Source: JAFAZJ01 sp964437145
Lineage (GTDB): Bacteria > Pseudomonadota > Alphaproteobacteria > Reyranellales > Reyranellaceae
DNA: 49,476 nucleotides
Direction: 5' to 3'
Assembly: GCA_964437145.1 (NCBI GenBank)
Contig: CAYTFW010000021.1
Coordinates: forward strand, 1 to 49,476
In this document: piece by piece, positions 31,886 to 40,560 of the stretch
Position numbering within the stretch: position 1 is the stretch's first letter
How the letters are laid out: each line of letters starts with the position of its first letter
Notes under the pieces: model-generated
What the model saw: only the letters and a program-made list of their open reading frames with translations
What the model was told of the DNA's origin: nothing
Database searches by the model: none
Made by a program: the position numbers and the translations under genes

Positions 31886-32038
31886 CTCGCGACTCGGGCG
31901 CGCCTTCGAGGGTGCCTTTCGGGGACCGCGTCCGCATGTGCATTAGAGAGCCGCGGATCACGTGCAATTGTAAGCGACGGTTCCACCACTGTAGTAAAAT
32001 GGAGTCCGTCTTGATCGGCCAATCAGGGGAGGCGGGCA

Positions 32039-32611
32039 ATGGCTTCCATGGATCCAGCCGCTTATCGGCGCGAGGTGCGCATGTTCCGCGGTGAGCTGAC
32101 CAACACCGCCGTCGGCGCCGGCAGACGCACCCTCAAAGGTGCCGGCCACCAGTGGTACAAGGTCAAGGCCGAGCCTGGGCTGAGCCTCTACCACGACACC
32201 GCCAATCTCTATATGCAGGCGTTCCGCAACAGCGCCGGCTGCTACAAGTTCTACAACGAGGCCAACCCTGCCGGCCGGCATGGCGGGATCATCAACGCCC
32301 AGACGCTGAGCTTCCTCGGCAGCTACAACAGCAGCGGTGGGCGCGATGGCCTCGGCCGGCCGCAGGACCAGAACACCACAGTCACGTTGCACAATCTCAA
32401 CGAAGCGCTGACCGCGATGGCCTCGGCCACTTTCGTCAACAAGACCGCGGACGCTCAGCGCGACGTCGTCGCCGTCGTCGTCATCGGGCTGGTCGAAGCG
32501 GCGCGCTTCACCGATGTCGAGGACGCGGTGGTGAATAGCACTGTGATCACCGACCGGCGCTGGTCGCATCACGGCAACGCCGCCGCGGTTTTCATCCAGC
32601 CGCCGGCCTGA
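32039..32611 (+). CDS. predicted ribosome-inactivating protein (rRNA N-glycosidase)
   Basis: A 190-aa protein that fits the catalytic chain of ricin and Shiga toxin. Tyr58 in HDTANLYMQAFRN stands for ricin Tyr80 (TNAYVVGYR). FRNSAGCYKFYNEAN equals the YRAGNSAYFFHPDN stretch, and Tyr96 in FLGSYNSS equals Tyr123. Glu153 and Arg156 in VEAARFTDVED equal Glu177 and Arg180 of SEAARFQYIE. Trp175 in RRWSHHGN equals Trp211. These enzymes remove one adenine from the sarcin-ricin loop and stop translation. There is no signal peptide and no B chain. The GGGGAGG ribosome site before ATG 32039 is good. It is shorter than plant RIPs (about 260 aa), mainly at the N-terminus. Family call from conserved residues, activity not shown. 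Confidence 0.85.
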   Translation: MASMDPAAYRREVRMFRGELTNTAVGAGRRTLKGAGHQWYKVKAEPGLSLYHDTANLYMQAFRNSAGCYKFYNEANPAGRHGGIINAQTLSFLGSYNSSGGRDGLGRPQDQNTTVTLHNLNEALTAMASATFVNKTADAQRDVVAVVVIGLVEAARFTDVEDAVVNSTVITDRRWSHHGNAAAVFIQPPA

Positions 32612-32642
32612 TCGCCGCCGAGCGGGGGCGACGCGTCGGCCC

Positions 32643-33290
32643 TCAATAGACCGTGGTGATCTCGGTGATCAGGTAGAACGCGTTCGGCAGGTTGGCAGTC
32701 ATCGCCTCGGAGTTGCCCGAGACCAGCGTGATGGCGTTGCCGTTGATGATCCACGAGTGATAGTGCAGCGGCGAGAAGTAGGTGTAGGAATTGACGTAGT
32801 CGAACACGATGCGGGCGGGGCGGTCAGGCTGGGGGTCGAACGTGCCCTGTTCGCTCGCGGTGAATTCGACGTATCCGGTCGCCGTGTTGCCGCCGCCGTT
32901 GTCGTTGGTCTGCTTCTTGAATCGGGTCACGTAGTCATCGTAGCCGCGCATCCGTCCGGAGATCTGCGACTTCTCCATGTGGGACAGCGGATTCTTGGTC
33001 TGGATCGGCAGCCAGGTCGGGTCCCGATTGGAATGAATCTGCCGCATCGCCCCCATTGTCTCGTCGCCGCGGCTGGTCTTCTTCTTGGCCATGTCGTACG
33101 GGCCGCCCGACTTGTCGATGGCGCTGATCAGCTTGGCGATCGACTTCGGGACCTGCCCCGGATTGTTCACGAGGTGACGGAACTCCACCGTATAGATCGG
33201 CCGCAGCGGTCCCGGTGTGCCGGCGGCGTAGCGCGGTAGGGCCGACTTGTTCGCATCCAGCAGATTGATCATGTCGATGACGGAGGCCAT
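32643..33290 (-). CDS. unknown protein convergent with the RIP gene
   Basis: A 215-aa soluble protein starting MASVIDMINLLDANKSALPR. ATG 33290 is preceded by GAGGAG; an upstream GTG is less likely. The middle is basic (MAKKKTSRGDETMGAMRQIH, RFKKQTNDNGGGN). The C-terminal third is beta-rich and aromatic (IVFDYVNSYTYFSPLHYHSW, NAFYLITEITTVY). I do not recognise it. It ends 31 bases from the end of the RIP gene, tail to tail. It could be an immunity factor, a second toxin or unrelated cargo. Confidence 0.72.
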   Translation of the reverse strand: MASVIDMINLLDANKSALPRYAAGTPGPLRPIYTVEFRHLVNNPGQVPKSIAKLISAIDKSGGPYDMAKKKTSRGDETMGAMRQIHSNRDPTWLPIQTKNPLSHMEKSQISGRMRGYDDYVTRFKKQTNDNGGGNTATGYVEFTASEQGTFDPQPDRPARIVFDYVNSYTYFSPLHYHSWIINGNAITLVSGNSEAMTANLPNAFYLITEITTVY

Positions 33291-33608
33291 GCTCTGCACT
33301 CCTCGCGCGTAGTAGCATTACGACTTTAAACTTACACCGTCGGTTCAGAGCATGCGCCAAGGATTTCTCTCGCTTGGCCTGCGAATTCAAGCCCCTGCGG
33401 AGAAACCCCGGCCACGCTCGTTGGCCACCGTAGCGCGATGTCGTTGCATCCATATCCGGCGACTCAACCCCGGGCTTCCGCAAGAGCTCCTCAGGTCAGC
33501 GCCAATCGCTCGCATCCCACCCTGACAACACGACAGAAAACGCGCGTCGTTTTCTCCTGACCTCGAGCCGCGCCACGGGCCGCTCCGGTTCTCGCCGGCG
33601 CGCATGGT
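33291..33608. other. gene-free stretch
   Basis: A 318-base gap between two minus-strand genes. The first 60 bases from the left are AT-richer (GCATTACGACTTTAAACTT) and should hold the promoter of the unknown protein gene. I see no gene with a ribosome site in the rest. Confidence 0.5.
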
Positions 33609-34223
33609 CTAGTGCCGCCGGTTCGCGCGCCGCGTATTGCCGCGGGTCTCGTAGCGCGGATATGAGGGATCCCGGCTGAACTCGGACAGCACGTCGAGGA
33701 GCCGGCCGACCGTGGGCTTGGGCCAATCGGTCCATTTGAACTCTGGCGTCAAGGACCAGAGCGTCCAGGCGAAATAGTCGGCTATGATTTCAGCCTGAAA
33801 CTCGAGACTGTAGTCGAGCAGATCGGGGCGGGACGGATCGATGAGGTAGTCGTACAGCGCGGCGTCTCCGTAATACGTGTCCAGGTCTATTGAATTCTTC
33901 TTTTCCTTCAACACCCTGCGTGCGACGCGGCGCCCCCTGAAGAACATCGTCACCTTGGGCATGCCCACGAAGTACTGCCAGACGTGTGCGAGTTCGTGCA
34001 GGAAGAAGTGCGCTTTCTTCGCATCCGGCGGCTTAAGCAGGTTTTCACCGATGTAATCGGCCCGGTAGCTTCCCTCGCTCATCCTGATGTTGTGAAACGG
34101 CGTGAATCCGCCGCGTCCGACCGGACGCTTGATGACCCGCACCATGCTTGTCGGGATCGAATTCCGGAAGACCTTCTCGCACAGTTGCCGCTCGCCGGCG
34201 GTCAAAACGCGTTCCTCTGCCAT
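33609..34223 (-). CDS. HExxH zinc-protease-like protein (vgr-related type)
   Basis: A 204-aa protein with the zinc motif HELAH (His76, Glu77, His80) followed by VWQYF, and EFQAEIIADYFAW at 141-153 that could give the third ligand. This is the pattern of short DUF4157-like or vgr-related zincins found next to toxin and Rhs genes. The N-terminus LTAGERQLCEKVFRNSI and RMSEGSYRADYIGE are typical of that group. No signal peptide. Start at ATG 34223 with GGAGG. It overlaps a small membrane ORF upstream by 22 bases. Confidence 0.78.
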   Translation of the reverse strand: MAEERVLTAGERQLCEKVFRNSIPTSMVRVIKRPVGRGGFTPFHNIRMSEGSYRADYIGENLLKPPDAKKAHFFLHELAHVWQYFVGMPKVTMFFRGRRVARRVLKEKKNSIDLDTYYGDAALYDYLIDPSRPDLLDYSLEFQAEIIADYFAWTLWSLTPEFKWTDWPKPTVGRLLDVLSEFSRDPSYPRYETRGNTRRANRRH

Positions 34224-34405
34224 AGGGACGCCTCCGTCGCGTGAGTCACGTCGTGGACCGCCGCTACGTGGTCGATGGTCGCCATGCCTTGTGCGTCCGG
34301 CGCCCCCGCCGCGGTTGAACTGCCGACCGGCAAGTCGCGGTACAGCCAAGGCGAAATCAATAGAACTATTGCGATCAGAATGAGCTGTCGATTCTCCGGC
34401 GTCAA
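34202..34405 (-). CDS. small single-pass membrane protein
   Basis: A 67-aa frame with a TTG start at 34405 and one hydrophobic helix (QLILIAIVLLISPWLY) at the N-terminus, then a polar tail. It overlaps the zinc-protease gene by 22 bases, so coupling is possible. Ribosome site weak. Could be a membrane partner or a chance frame. Confidence 0.4.
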   Translation of the reverse strand: MTPENRQLILIAIVLLISPWLYRDLPVGSSTAAGAPDAQGMATIDHVAAVHDVTHATEASLWQRNAF

Positions 34406-34481
34406 TCCGAGCGATCGATGCGATCGCTCCTTTCTGGCCCAACGACGATCGGGAGCGGCGGATCAAGCCACCGCAGCCGGC

Positions 34482-36185
34482 CTACGCCCGTTGCCGCAGC
34501 AGCTTGCCCGATGGCCGCGTGGGCGGCGTGCCGGGTTCGGGCAAGGTCACGCCGTTGACGATCACCGCCTTGACGCCCTGCGGCCGGCTGATCAGGCGGT
34601 CCTCGCCCGCCGGCAGATCGTGCACGCGTTCGAGCTTGCCGGCGCCGACTGTATCGGGGTCGAACACCACGATGTCGGCCGGCAGGCCGAGCGCCAGCCG
34701 GCCGCGATCCGTCAGGCCGAAGATGTCGGCGGGACGTCGCGTCAGCTGGTAGATCGCCTGTTCCAACGTGAGCGCCTTGTCGTCGCGTACCCAATGGCCG
34801 AGCAGATGCGTGGCGTAGCAGGCGTCGCAGAGCTGGCTCATATGCGCGCCGCCGTCGCCCAGCGCGATCAGCACGTTGGGGTCCTGGATGATCTCGCGCA
34901 CCTCCGCTTCCTCGAAGTTCAGCACGTTGGCGCGCATGCGGATGCGCAAATCCTGGCCGGCGAGGTCGAACATCAGGTCGACGGGATCGACGCCGCGCTC
35001 ACGCGCGACATCGAACAGCCGGCGTTCGATCAGGCCAGTGTCGTCGATCGAGGAGATCACCAGGTTGCGGAACATCGCGCGCCGCGAATCGCCTTCGGCC
35101 TGCTTGCCCATGAAGAACGCATCGTCGGGGCCGGGCCCGGCGAGTTGCGTCTTCACGCGCGCGCGGAAGGCCGTGTCGGTGTACACCGCCTGGCGCGCCG
35201 CATCGTCGGGCGCGGCGCGCAGGCGCTCGAACGAGGCGAAGGTGTCGAACACCACCGGCGAGCGGAAATCGAACTCGATCTGGATCGGCCGGCAGGCGCC
35301 CTGCGGATAGATCGGCAGCCCGCGCTCGATCAGCGCGCGCGACTGGGCGAGCTGCGGCCGGTGCGAGTTGGGCCCGAGCGAGCCCGCCAGCAGCGCCGTC
35401 CAGATGATCGGCCGGCCGCTCCTGGCGTGCAGCTGCTCGTACTCGTCCCAGCGCGGACCGCGGCCGACATTGTAGTGAATGATGCCGTGGCCCGACTTGC
35501 CGACGGCGTCGGCGAGTTCCAGCATCTCGCCGAACTCGGCGAGCCGGCTCGGCACCGGCCGGCCGGCATAGCCGACATGGACCTTGGAGACCGAGGTCGC
35601 GAAGCCGACGGCGCCCGCCTCCATCGCCTCGGCGACGATGGTTTTCATCGCGGCGATCTCGGTCGGGCTCGCGGCGCGCGTCGTCGAGTCGTCGCCCATC
35701 ACCGACAGCCGCACCGGCGTGTGGCCGACCATCACCGCGACGTTGATGCCGAGCGGCCGTCGCTCGAGCGCGTCCATGTATTGCGGGAACGTCTCGAACG
35801 GCCACTCAGCACCGATGCCGGCCTCGAGCGCCGCCAGGCTCATGCCCTCGACGCGCTCCAGGGTGCGCAGGATCAGCCCGCGATGCTCGGGCCTGGTGGG
35901 CGCGACGCCAAAGCCGCAATTGCCGACCACCACCGAGGTCACGCCGTGCCACGGCGAGATCGTGAGCATGGGATCCCACAGCACCTGCGCGTCGTAATGC
36001 GTGTGGATGTCGACGAAGCCCGGCGACACGATCATGCCCGAGGCGTCGATGGTCTCGCGCGCCGCCTCAGGCGCGGCGCCCAGCGCCACCACCTTGCCAT
36101 CCGTGATGCCGAGGTCGCCCTTGAAGCGGGGCTTGCCGCTGCCGTCGACGATCTCGCCGCCGACGATCTTGATGTCGTACACCAT
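34482..36185 (-). CDS. N-acyl-D-amino-acid deacylase family amidohydrolase
   Basis: A 567-aa amidohydrolase of the D-aminoacylase/dihydroorotase type. Marks: YDIKIVGGEIVDGSGKPRFK, then MIVSPGFVDIHTHYDAQVLW with the HxH metal pair, GVTSVVVGNCGFGVAPTRPE with Cys and Glu ligands, GHGIIHYNVG and ALGDGGAHMSQLCDACYATH with the catalytic Asp. Most members hydrolyse N-acyl-D-amino acids. Start at ATG 36185. It is divergent from the LLM-GST operon, with repeat B2 between. Confidence 0.93.
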   Translation of the reverse strand: MVYDIKIVGGEIVDGSGKPRFKGDLGITDGKVVALGAAPEAARETIDASGMIVSPGFVDIHTHYDAQVLWDPMLTISPWHGVTSVVVGNCGFGVAPTRPEHRGLILRTLERVEGMSLAALEAGIGAEWPFETFPQYMDALERRPLGINVAVMVGHTPVRLSVMGDDSTTRAASPTEIAAMKTIVAEAMEAGAVGFATSVSKVHVGYAGRPVPSRLAEFGEMLELADAVGKSGHGIIHYNVGRGPRWDEYEQLHARSGRPIIWTALLAGSLGPNSHRPQLAQSRALIERGLPIYPQGACRPIQIEFDFRSPVVFDTFASFERLRAAPDDAARQAVYTDTAFRARVKTQLAGPGPDDAFFMGKQAEGDSRRAMFRNLVISSIDDTGLIERRLFDVARERGVDPVDLMFDLAGQDLRIRMRANVLNFEEAEVREIIQDPNVLIALGDGGAHMSQLCDACYATHLLGHWVRDDKALTLEQAIYQLTRRPADIFGLTDRGRLALGLPADIVVFDPDTVGAGKLERVHDLPAGEDRLISRPQGVKAVIVNGVTLPEPGTPPTRPSGKLLRQRA

Positions 36186-36273
36186 GCGCCTCACACCGAT
36201 TGTCGCTGAAGGGCAGCATAGCCCCTCTTCCCGCCCGTGGCAGGGCTATCGCATGGGGCTCGCGGCTTGTCTT

Positions 36274-36335
36274 GTCTTCGGGCCGCGCCGCTCCAGCGGC
36301 GCTCAAGATGCGTCGCTGGAGCGACGCGGCCCGAA
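36274..36335. repeat. palindromic repeat, family B copy 2
   Basis: Nearly identical to 26175-26236, ten kilobases away and in the same orientation. Here it sits between two divergent starts rather than after genes, so it cannot be only a terminator. Confidence 0.88.
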
Positions 36336-36385
36336 GATCTTGAACGACTGGACGCGCGGGACGCGTCGCCATAGAACCAGCGCCC

Positions 36386-37423
36386 ATGAAGCTGGCCATC
36401 GAGATCGGCGCGCTGCGGCCCGACAACCTGGCGATCACCACCGAGTGGGTGCGGCACGCCGACCGGCTCGGCGTGGCGCTGGCGTTCTCCGCCGAGGCGT
36501 GGTGGAGCGACGCCGCGACGCCACTCGCCTACCTCGCCGACAAGACCACGCGGATCCGCCTCGCCACGGGCATCATGCAGGTCACCGCCCGCACGCCCGC
36601 CATGGCGGCGATGACGGCGCTGACCTTGCACGACCTGTCGGGCGGACGGTTCATCCTCGGGCTGGGCGCGAGCGGCCCGCAGGTCGTCGAAGGCCTGCAC
36701 GGCGTGCCCTACAAAATGCCGCTCACGCGCCTGCGCGAGACCGTCGAGATCTGCCGCCTGATCTTCGCCGGTGAACGCGTGCGCTACGACGGCAAGGTCC
36801 TTAAGCTGCCGCTGCCGGACAGCGAGGGCAAGGCGCTGCGCGTGGCGCACGATGCGGTGCGCATCCCGATCTACCTGGCGACGCTCGGCCCCGCCGCGCT
36901 GCGCTACACCGGCGCGGCGGCGGATGGCTGGCTGGGCACGTCGTTCTCGCCCGACCACGCCGGCGCGCATCTCGATTTCATCCGCGAGGGCGCGGCGTCG
37001 GCGGGCCGCACCTTGGCCGACATCGACCTCTGCGTCTCCGTGCGCGTCGAGATCGGCGACGATGTCGAGGCGATGGTGGCGCGGCGCAAGGCCGGCGTCG
37101 CCTTCAACATGGGCGGCATGGGCTCCGCCACGACCAATTTCTACAACGAGGCGTTCCGCCGAGCGGGCTTCGACGAGGACGCCCGCGCCATCCAGTCGCT
37201 GTGGCTCGCGGGCAAGCGCGAGGAGGCCGAGCGCCGCGTGCCCGACGCGATGGTCACGGCGTTCCAGGCGCTGGGCACGCGCGACATGGTGAAGGAACGG
37301 CTGCGCCGCTACGCCGCCGCCGGCATCGATACGCTCAAGCTCGGCCTCGACAGCGCGCCGCAGGGCCCCAAGCGCTTCGCGCTCCTGGAAGAGATCGTCG
37401 ATCTGGTGAAGGACATACGATGA
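36386..37423 (+). CDS. LLM-class flavin-dependent oxidoreductase
   Basis: A 345-aa luciferase-like oxidoreductase. Marks: WVRHADRLGVALAFSAEAWW, TTRIRLATGIMQVTARTPAM, LTLHDLSGGRFILGLGASGP, IPIYLATLGPAALRYTGAAA. This is the F420-dependent methylene-H4MPT reductase-like branch. Its stop overlaps the GST start (ATGA), so both are made together, probably to oxidise a compound and add or remove glutathione. Confidence 0.92.
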   Translation: MKLAIEIGALRPDNLAITTEWVRHADRLGVALAFSAEAWWSDAATPLAYLADKTTRIRLATGIMQVTARTPAMAAMTALTLHDLSGGRFILGLGASGPQVVEGLHGVPYKMPLTRLRETVEICRLIFAGERVRYDGKVLKLPLPDSEGKALRVAHDAVRIPIYLATLGPAALRYTGAAADGWLGTSFSPDHAGAHLDFIREGAASAGRTLADIDLCVSVRVEIGDDVEAMVARRKAGVAFNMGGMGSATTNFYNEAFRRAGFDEDARAIQSLWLAGKREEAERRVPDAMVTAFQALGTRDMVKERLRRYAAAGIDTLKLGLDSAPQGPKRFALLEEIVDLVKDIR

Positions 37424-38052
37424 AGCTGTACATGGTGCCACTAGCGCCCAATCCGACGAAGGTCATGCTCTACATCGCCGAGCGCGCCGAGCACGGCCTC
37501 GACATGGGCATCGAGCAGATCGTGGTCAACACGGTCAAGGGACGGCACAAGGAGCCGGCGCATCTCGCGCGTAATCCCTTCGGCACCGTGCCGACCCTGG
37601 AGCTGGACGACGGCAGCCATATCGTGGAGTCGCTGCCGATCATCCACTACCTCGAAGCGCGGTTCCCCGAGGGCGCGCTCATCACCGGCACGCCGGAGGC
37701 GCGCGCGCGGGCGCTGGATGTCGAGCGCATCGTCGACCTGCGCATCGGCGGCCCGATGGGCGCCTATGGCCACGCCACCCGCTCGCCGCTCGGCCGGCCA
37801 CCCAATCCCGAGGCGGCCGCGGCGGCGATCGCCGCGCTGCGGGCGCCCCTCGACTATCTCGAGCGGCTGCTGGGCGACGGACGGCCTCTCCTGCTCGGCG
37901 CTGAGGTATCCATCGCCGACTGCACGCTGCAATCGTCGCTGCAGTTCATGCGCTACATCGAGGCGGACCTCTTCGGCGACCGGCCATTGCTGCGCGCCTG
38001 GGACGTCCGCTATCGCGCGCGCCCCGCCGCGCTGAAGGTCCTGCGCTGGTAG
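37420..38052 (+). CDS. glutathione S-transferase family protein
   Basis: A 210-aa GST. The thioredoxin-like N-domain runs to residue 80 (KLYMVPLAPNPTKVMLYIAE, NPFGTVPTLELDDGSHIVES, IIHYLEARFPEG); the helical C-domain follows (SIADCTLQSSLQFMRY). GTVPTL with cis-Pro and ES bind glutathione. The usual catalytic Ser/Cys position near residue 11 has Asn-Pro, so the catalytic residue is not clear. Coupled to the LLM gene. Confidence 0.9.
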   Translation: MKLYMVPLAPNPTKVMLYIAERAEHGLDMGIEQIVVNTVKGRHKEPAHLARNPFGTVPTLELDDGSHIVESLPIIHYLEARFPEGALITGTPEARARALDVERIVDLRIGGPMGAYGHATRSPLGRPPNPEAAAAAIAALRAPLDYLERLLGDGRPLLLGAEVSIADCTLQSSLQFMRYIEADLFGDRPLLRAWDVRYRARPAALKVLRW

Positions 38053-38066
38053 ATGGCGTTTTCCTC

Positions 38067-38186
38067 CCTCTCCCCGCCTGCGGGGAGAGGGTCGGGGTGA
38101 GGGGGAGTCGCAGGTTGCGCAGGGCGGTCGTGCGCCACTTGCCTCAGCCCCTCACCCCAACCCTCTCCCCGCAAGCGGGGAGAGGG
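38067..38186. repeat. inverted pair of palindromic repeats, family D
   Basis: CCCTCTCCCCGCCTGCGGGG with AGAGGGTCGGGGTGAGGGG on the left, and CCCCTCACCCCAACCCTCTC with its hairpin on the right. The two units are inverted to each other and fill the gap between convergent GST and SDR genes, so they can end transcription from both sides. A related short hairpin is at 40561-40588. Confidence 0.85.
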
Positions 38187-38207
38187 AGTCATATGCGATC
38201 CGACGCC

Positions 38208-38909
38208 TTACCAGACCTCGCCGTGCGGTCGCAGCTCGACATTGAACGACCATGCCGAGCGGTCCTGATGGGCGATATGCCAGGCTTCGTCGGCGATCGC
38301 GGACGGCTTGATGAAGAAGCCGTCGGGCTTGTCGGCGAAGCGCTCGCGCGTCCAGGCGATGTCGATCACGGCGTCGATCACGATGTAGGCGACATGGACG
38401 CCCTTGGGGCCGAGGTCGCGCGCCATCGCTTCGGCGAGGATGCGCTGCGCCGCCTTGGTCGGCGCGAAGCCGGTGTAGCGCGGCCGGCCGCGCAGCGCCG
38501 AGGTGTTGCCGGTGCAGATGATGGCGCCCTTGCCGGCCGCGATCATCGCCGGGGCGACCCGGCGCGCGAGGTGAAGCAGTCCCATGGTGTTGATCTGGAA
38601 CGCGCGGTTCATGTGCGCGGGATCGATGTCGAGGAAGTTGCCGAACACGCCCCTGACGGCGTTGTGGATCAGCACCTCGGGCGTCCCGAGCGTGGCTTCC
38701 ACGTCGGTGATCGCGGCGTCGATGCGGGCGGGATCGGCGACGTCGCACGGGAAGGCCTTGGCGTTGGGGATCTCGGCCTCCAGCGCGGCGAGCCGCTCGG
38801 CGTTGCGCGCCAGCATGGCGACACGATAGCCGCCGGCCGCGAAACGACGCGCCAGCGCGCTGCCCGTTCCAGGACCGACGCCGGTCACGACACACACCGG
38901 TTGCGACAT
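38208..38909 (-). CDS. SDR family protein lacking the catalytic tyrosine
   Basis: A 233-aa short-chain dehydrogenase fold. The cofactor loop is TGVGPGTGSALA. At the active site it has GFAPTKAAQ: Phe148 stands where the YxxxK tyrosine should be, with Lys152 kept. The end IDIAWTRERF and RSAWSFNVELRPHGE is typical of a divergent SDR branch in which Phe is normal, so this is not decay. It may bind NAD(P)H without classical proton transfer, or use Tyr145. Start at ATG 38909 with AGGAG. Confidence 0.85.
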   Translation of the reverse strand: MSQPVCVVTGVGPGTGSALARRFAAGGYRVAMLARNAERLAALEAEIPNAKAFPCDVADPARIDAAITDVEATLGTPEVLIHNAVRGVFGNFLDIDPAHMNRAFQINTMGLLHLARRVAPAMIAAGKGAIICTGNTSALRGRPRYTGFAPTKAAQRILAEAMARDLGPKGVHVAYIVIDAVIDIAWTRERFADKPDGFFIKPSAIADEAWHIAHQDRSAWSFNVELRPHGEVW

Positions 38910-38953
38910 GGGTTCACTCCTGTTTGGCGCATCGAGCGGTTTATCGGACGCAT

Positions 38954-39023
38954 CTGTCATCCCGAGCGCAGCGAGGGATCCAGGCAGTAGGGCCTAGATC
39001 CCTCGCTGCGCTCGGGATGACAG
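38954..39023. repeat. palindromic repeat, family A copy 2
   Basis: Perfect arms of about 27 bases starting CTGTCATCCCGAGCGCAGCG, loop with CAGGCAGTAGGGCCTA. Same family as 13023 and 41890. Confidence 0.92.
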
Positions 39024-39199
39024 TGGAGGCGTATCACCCATCTGTGATTCCGGGTACTAGAGCCGGTTGGGTTTCGTCATCCGGGTTTTATCACGGCGGC
39101 GCCGAGACGGATCGTGCAGGCCGATCCATCGATGCGATCGCGCGGGAGCGGCACGAAGACATCGAGGGCTTTCTCCAACAGTCGAAGGTGTTTCAGCGC

Positions 39200-39676
39200 C
39201 TATGGCGTGGCGGCGCCGCGCCTGAAGGCGGCCACACCGGCCAGACCGAACGCCACAACGGCCAACCCTGCGAAGATCCAGGGCAGCACACCTGGGCCAG
39301 CGGCGACAGACGAGGCGAGCCGGACCTTGGAGGGGTCGGCCGGATCGTAGATCACGCTGACGCGGCGGCCGCCACCAAGCTCCTCTTTGGAGGATGTCGA
39401 TTCGGTCGAGCGGTGCCGAACCAGCCGGCCATCCGCGGTTCTGAACATGAAGGTCGGTGTATAGCTGAAACTGCCGCGCCGGCCGTGCTCGTCGACAGCC
39501 ACCACTTGGGCCTCTGTGCGGACGCCTTTGGCCGCGAGGTCTCGACTGCCCGCGATCAAGGACCAGGCCAGGACGGCCAAGCCCAGGCCGGCCGCGGCGA
39601 AGATCAGCGCGAGCAGGACAGGTCGCTTCGGCGTTGTGGCGGTTCTTGTATTCGGCGCGTTCGTGCTGTCAGCCAT
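39200..39676 (-). CDS. DUF3592 membrane protein
   Basis: A 158-aa protein with a helix near residues 20-42 (LLALIFAAAGLGLAVLAWSL), a beta domain facing the periplasm (GVRTEAQVVAVDEH, FSYTPTFMFRTADGR, GGRRVSVIYDPADPSKVRLA) and a second helix near 130-150. This is the usual DUF3592 layout. Role unknown. It stands alone with no clear operon partner. Confidence 0.85.
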   Translation of the reverse strand: MADSTNAPNTRTATTPKRPVLLALIFAAAGLGLAVLAWSLIAGSRDLAAKGVRTEAQVVAVDEHGRRGSFSYTPTFMFRTADGRLVRHRSTESTSSKEELGGGRRVSVIYDPADPSKVRLASSVAAGPGVLPWIFAGLAVVAFGLAGVAAFRRGAATP

Positions 39677-39860
39677 CAGCGTTAGCTCCCGGAGCGACCG
39701 TCGTCGCAGAGATGAGGCCCGAACAAGGCCCGCGATTCAACACGGCAAATACGAACCGACGTTGAGCCACGCGGGCTGGCCCATCGCGGTCCACACAATA
39801 CCATCGCTGCGCGCTTGCCATTCGCGAAGCCCAGGGGCGTGGTCGCGTCCGCCGGCGGCG

Positions 39861-40517
39861 TCAGGCGGCGACGATCGGCGGGTTGTTGCTCGCGGTGGCG
39901 GTGGCGAAGCTTGGTCGGGCGTTGGCGCGCGCTTCATAGGCGAGCGCCGCGTCCGACACGATCACGCCGTAACGTCCCGCCCAGGTCAGCGTGGTCGCGA
40001 GGATGATGTCGGCCGCGCTGAAGCGGTCGCCGGTGATATAGCGACGACCATCCGAAAGCGCGCGTTCGACGCTGCGCATCTGCTTGTGGAAGTAGGCGAT
40101 CGCCGCCTCGTTGGCTTTCGGCGCCTCGCCGTAGATGTGCTTGAGGCTGTCGTGCCGGCGCAGGATGTAAAGCGACGTGGCGTCGAGCTCGGTCGCCGCG
40201 AACAGGCACCATTCCATGCAGGTCGCGCGCTCGCGGGCGTCGACGGGCACCAGCCGGTTGTCCTCGCGGCCATAGGCGTCGGAAAGATAGGCGACGATCG
40301 CCACGCTTTCGGTGATCGTCAGGTCGCCGTCCTGGAGCAACGGGATCTTCTGGCGGGCGTTGAGCGCGGTGTATTCGGCCGTCTCCATGTCGGGCGTGCG
40401 GGTCCGGATCGGCCGGATCTCATAGTCGAGGCCGAGCTCGTGCATCGCCCAGTGCGGACGGATCGTGCGCGCGCTCGCGACACCCCACAGGATCAAGCCA
40501 CTCTTGCCAGCCGGCAT
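39861..40517 (-). CDS. glutathione S-transferase family protein
   Basis: A 218-aa GST. N-domain: LILWGVASARTIRPHWAMHELGL-like start with Ser/Arg near residue 15, RQKIPLLQDGDLTITESVAI with cis-Pro and the ES pair. C-domain: MEWCLFAATELDATSLYIL, RRYITGDRFSAADIILATTL. I chose ATG 40517 with GGAGAGAG; the longer frame runs through a hairpin repeat. It lies 112 bases downstream of the CoA-transferase gene on the same strand, with a hairpin between them. Confidence 0.92.
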   Translation of the reverse strand: MPAGKSGLILWGVASARTIRPHWAMHELGLDYEIRPIRTRTPDMETAEYTALNARQKIPLLQDGDLTITESVAIVAYLSDAYGREDNRLVPVDARERATCMEWCLFAATELDATSLYILRRHDSLKHIYGEAPKANEAAIAYFHKQMRSVERALSDGRRYITGDRFSAADIILATTLTWAGRYGVIVSDAALAYEARANARPSFATATASNNPPIVAA

Positions 40518-40560
40518 TTTCTCTCTCCAGGGCCCAGGGCGATCGCATCTGGCATTCTTC

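Noticed and set aside
38067..38186. Calling all palindromic repeats simple rho-independent terminators
   Set aside because: They lack the T tract, belong to families with copies between divergent starts (for example 36274), and are better treated as dispersed elements that may also end transcription.
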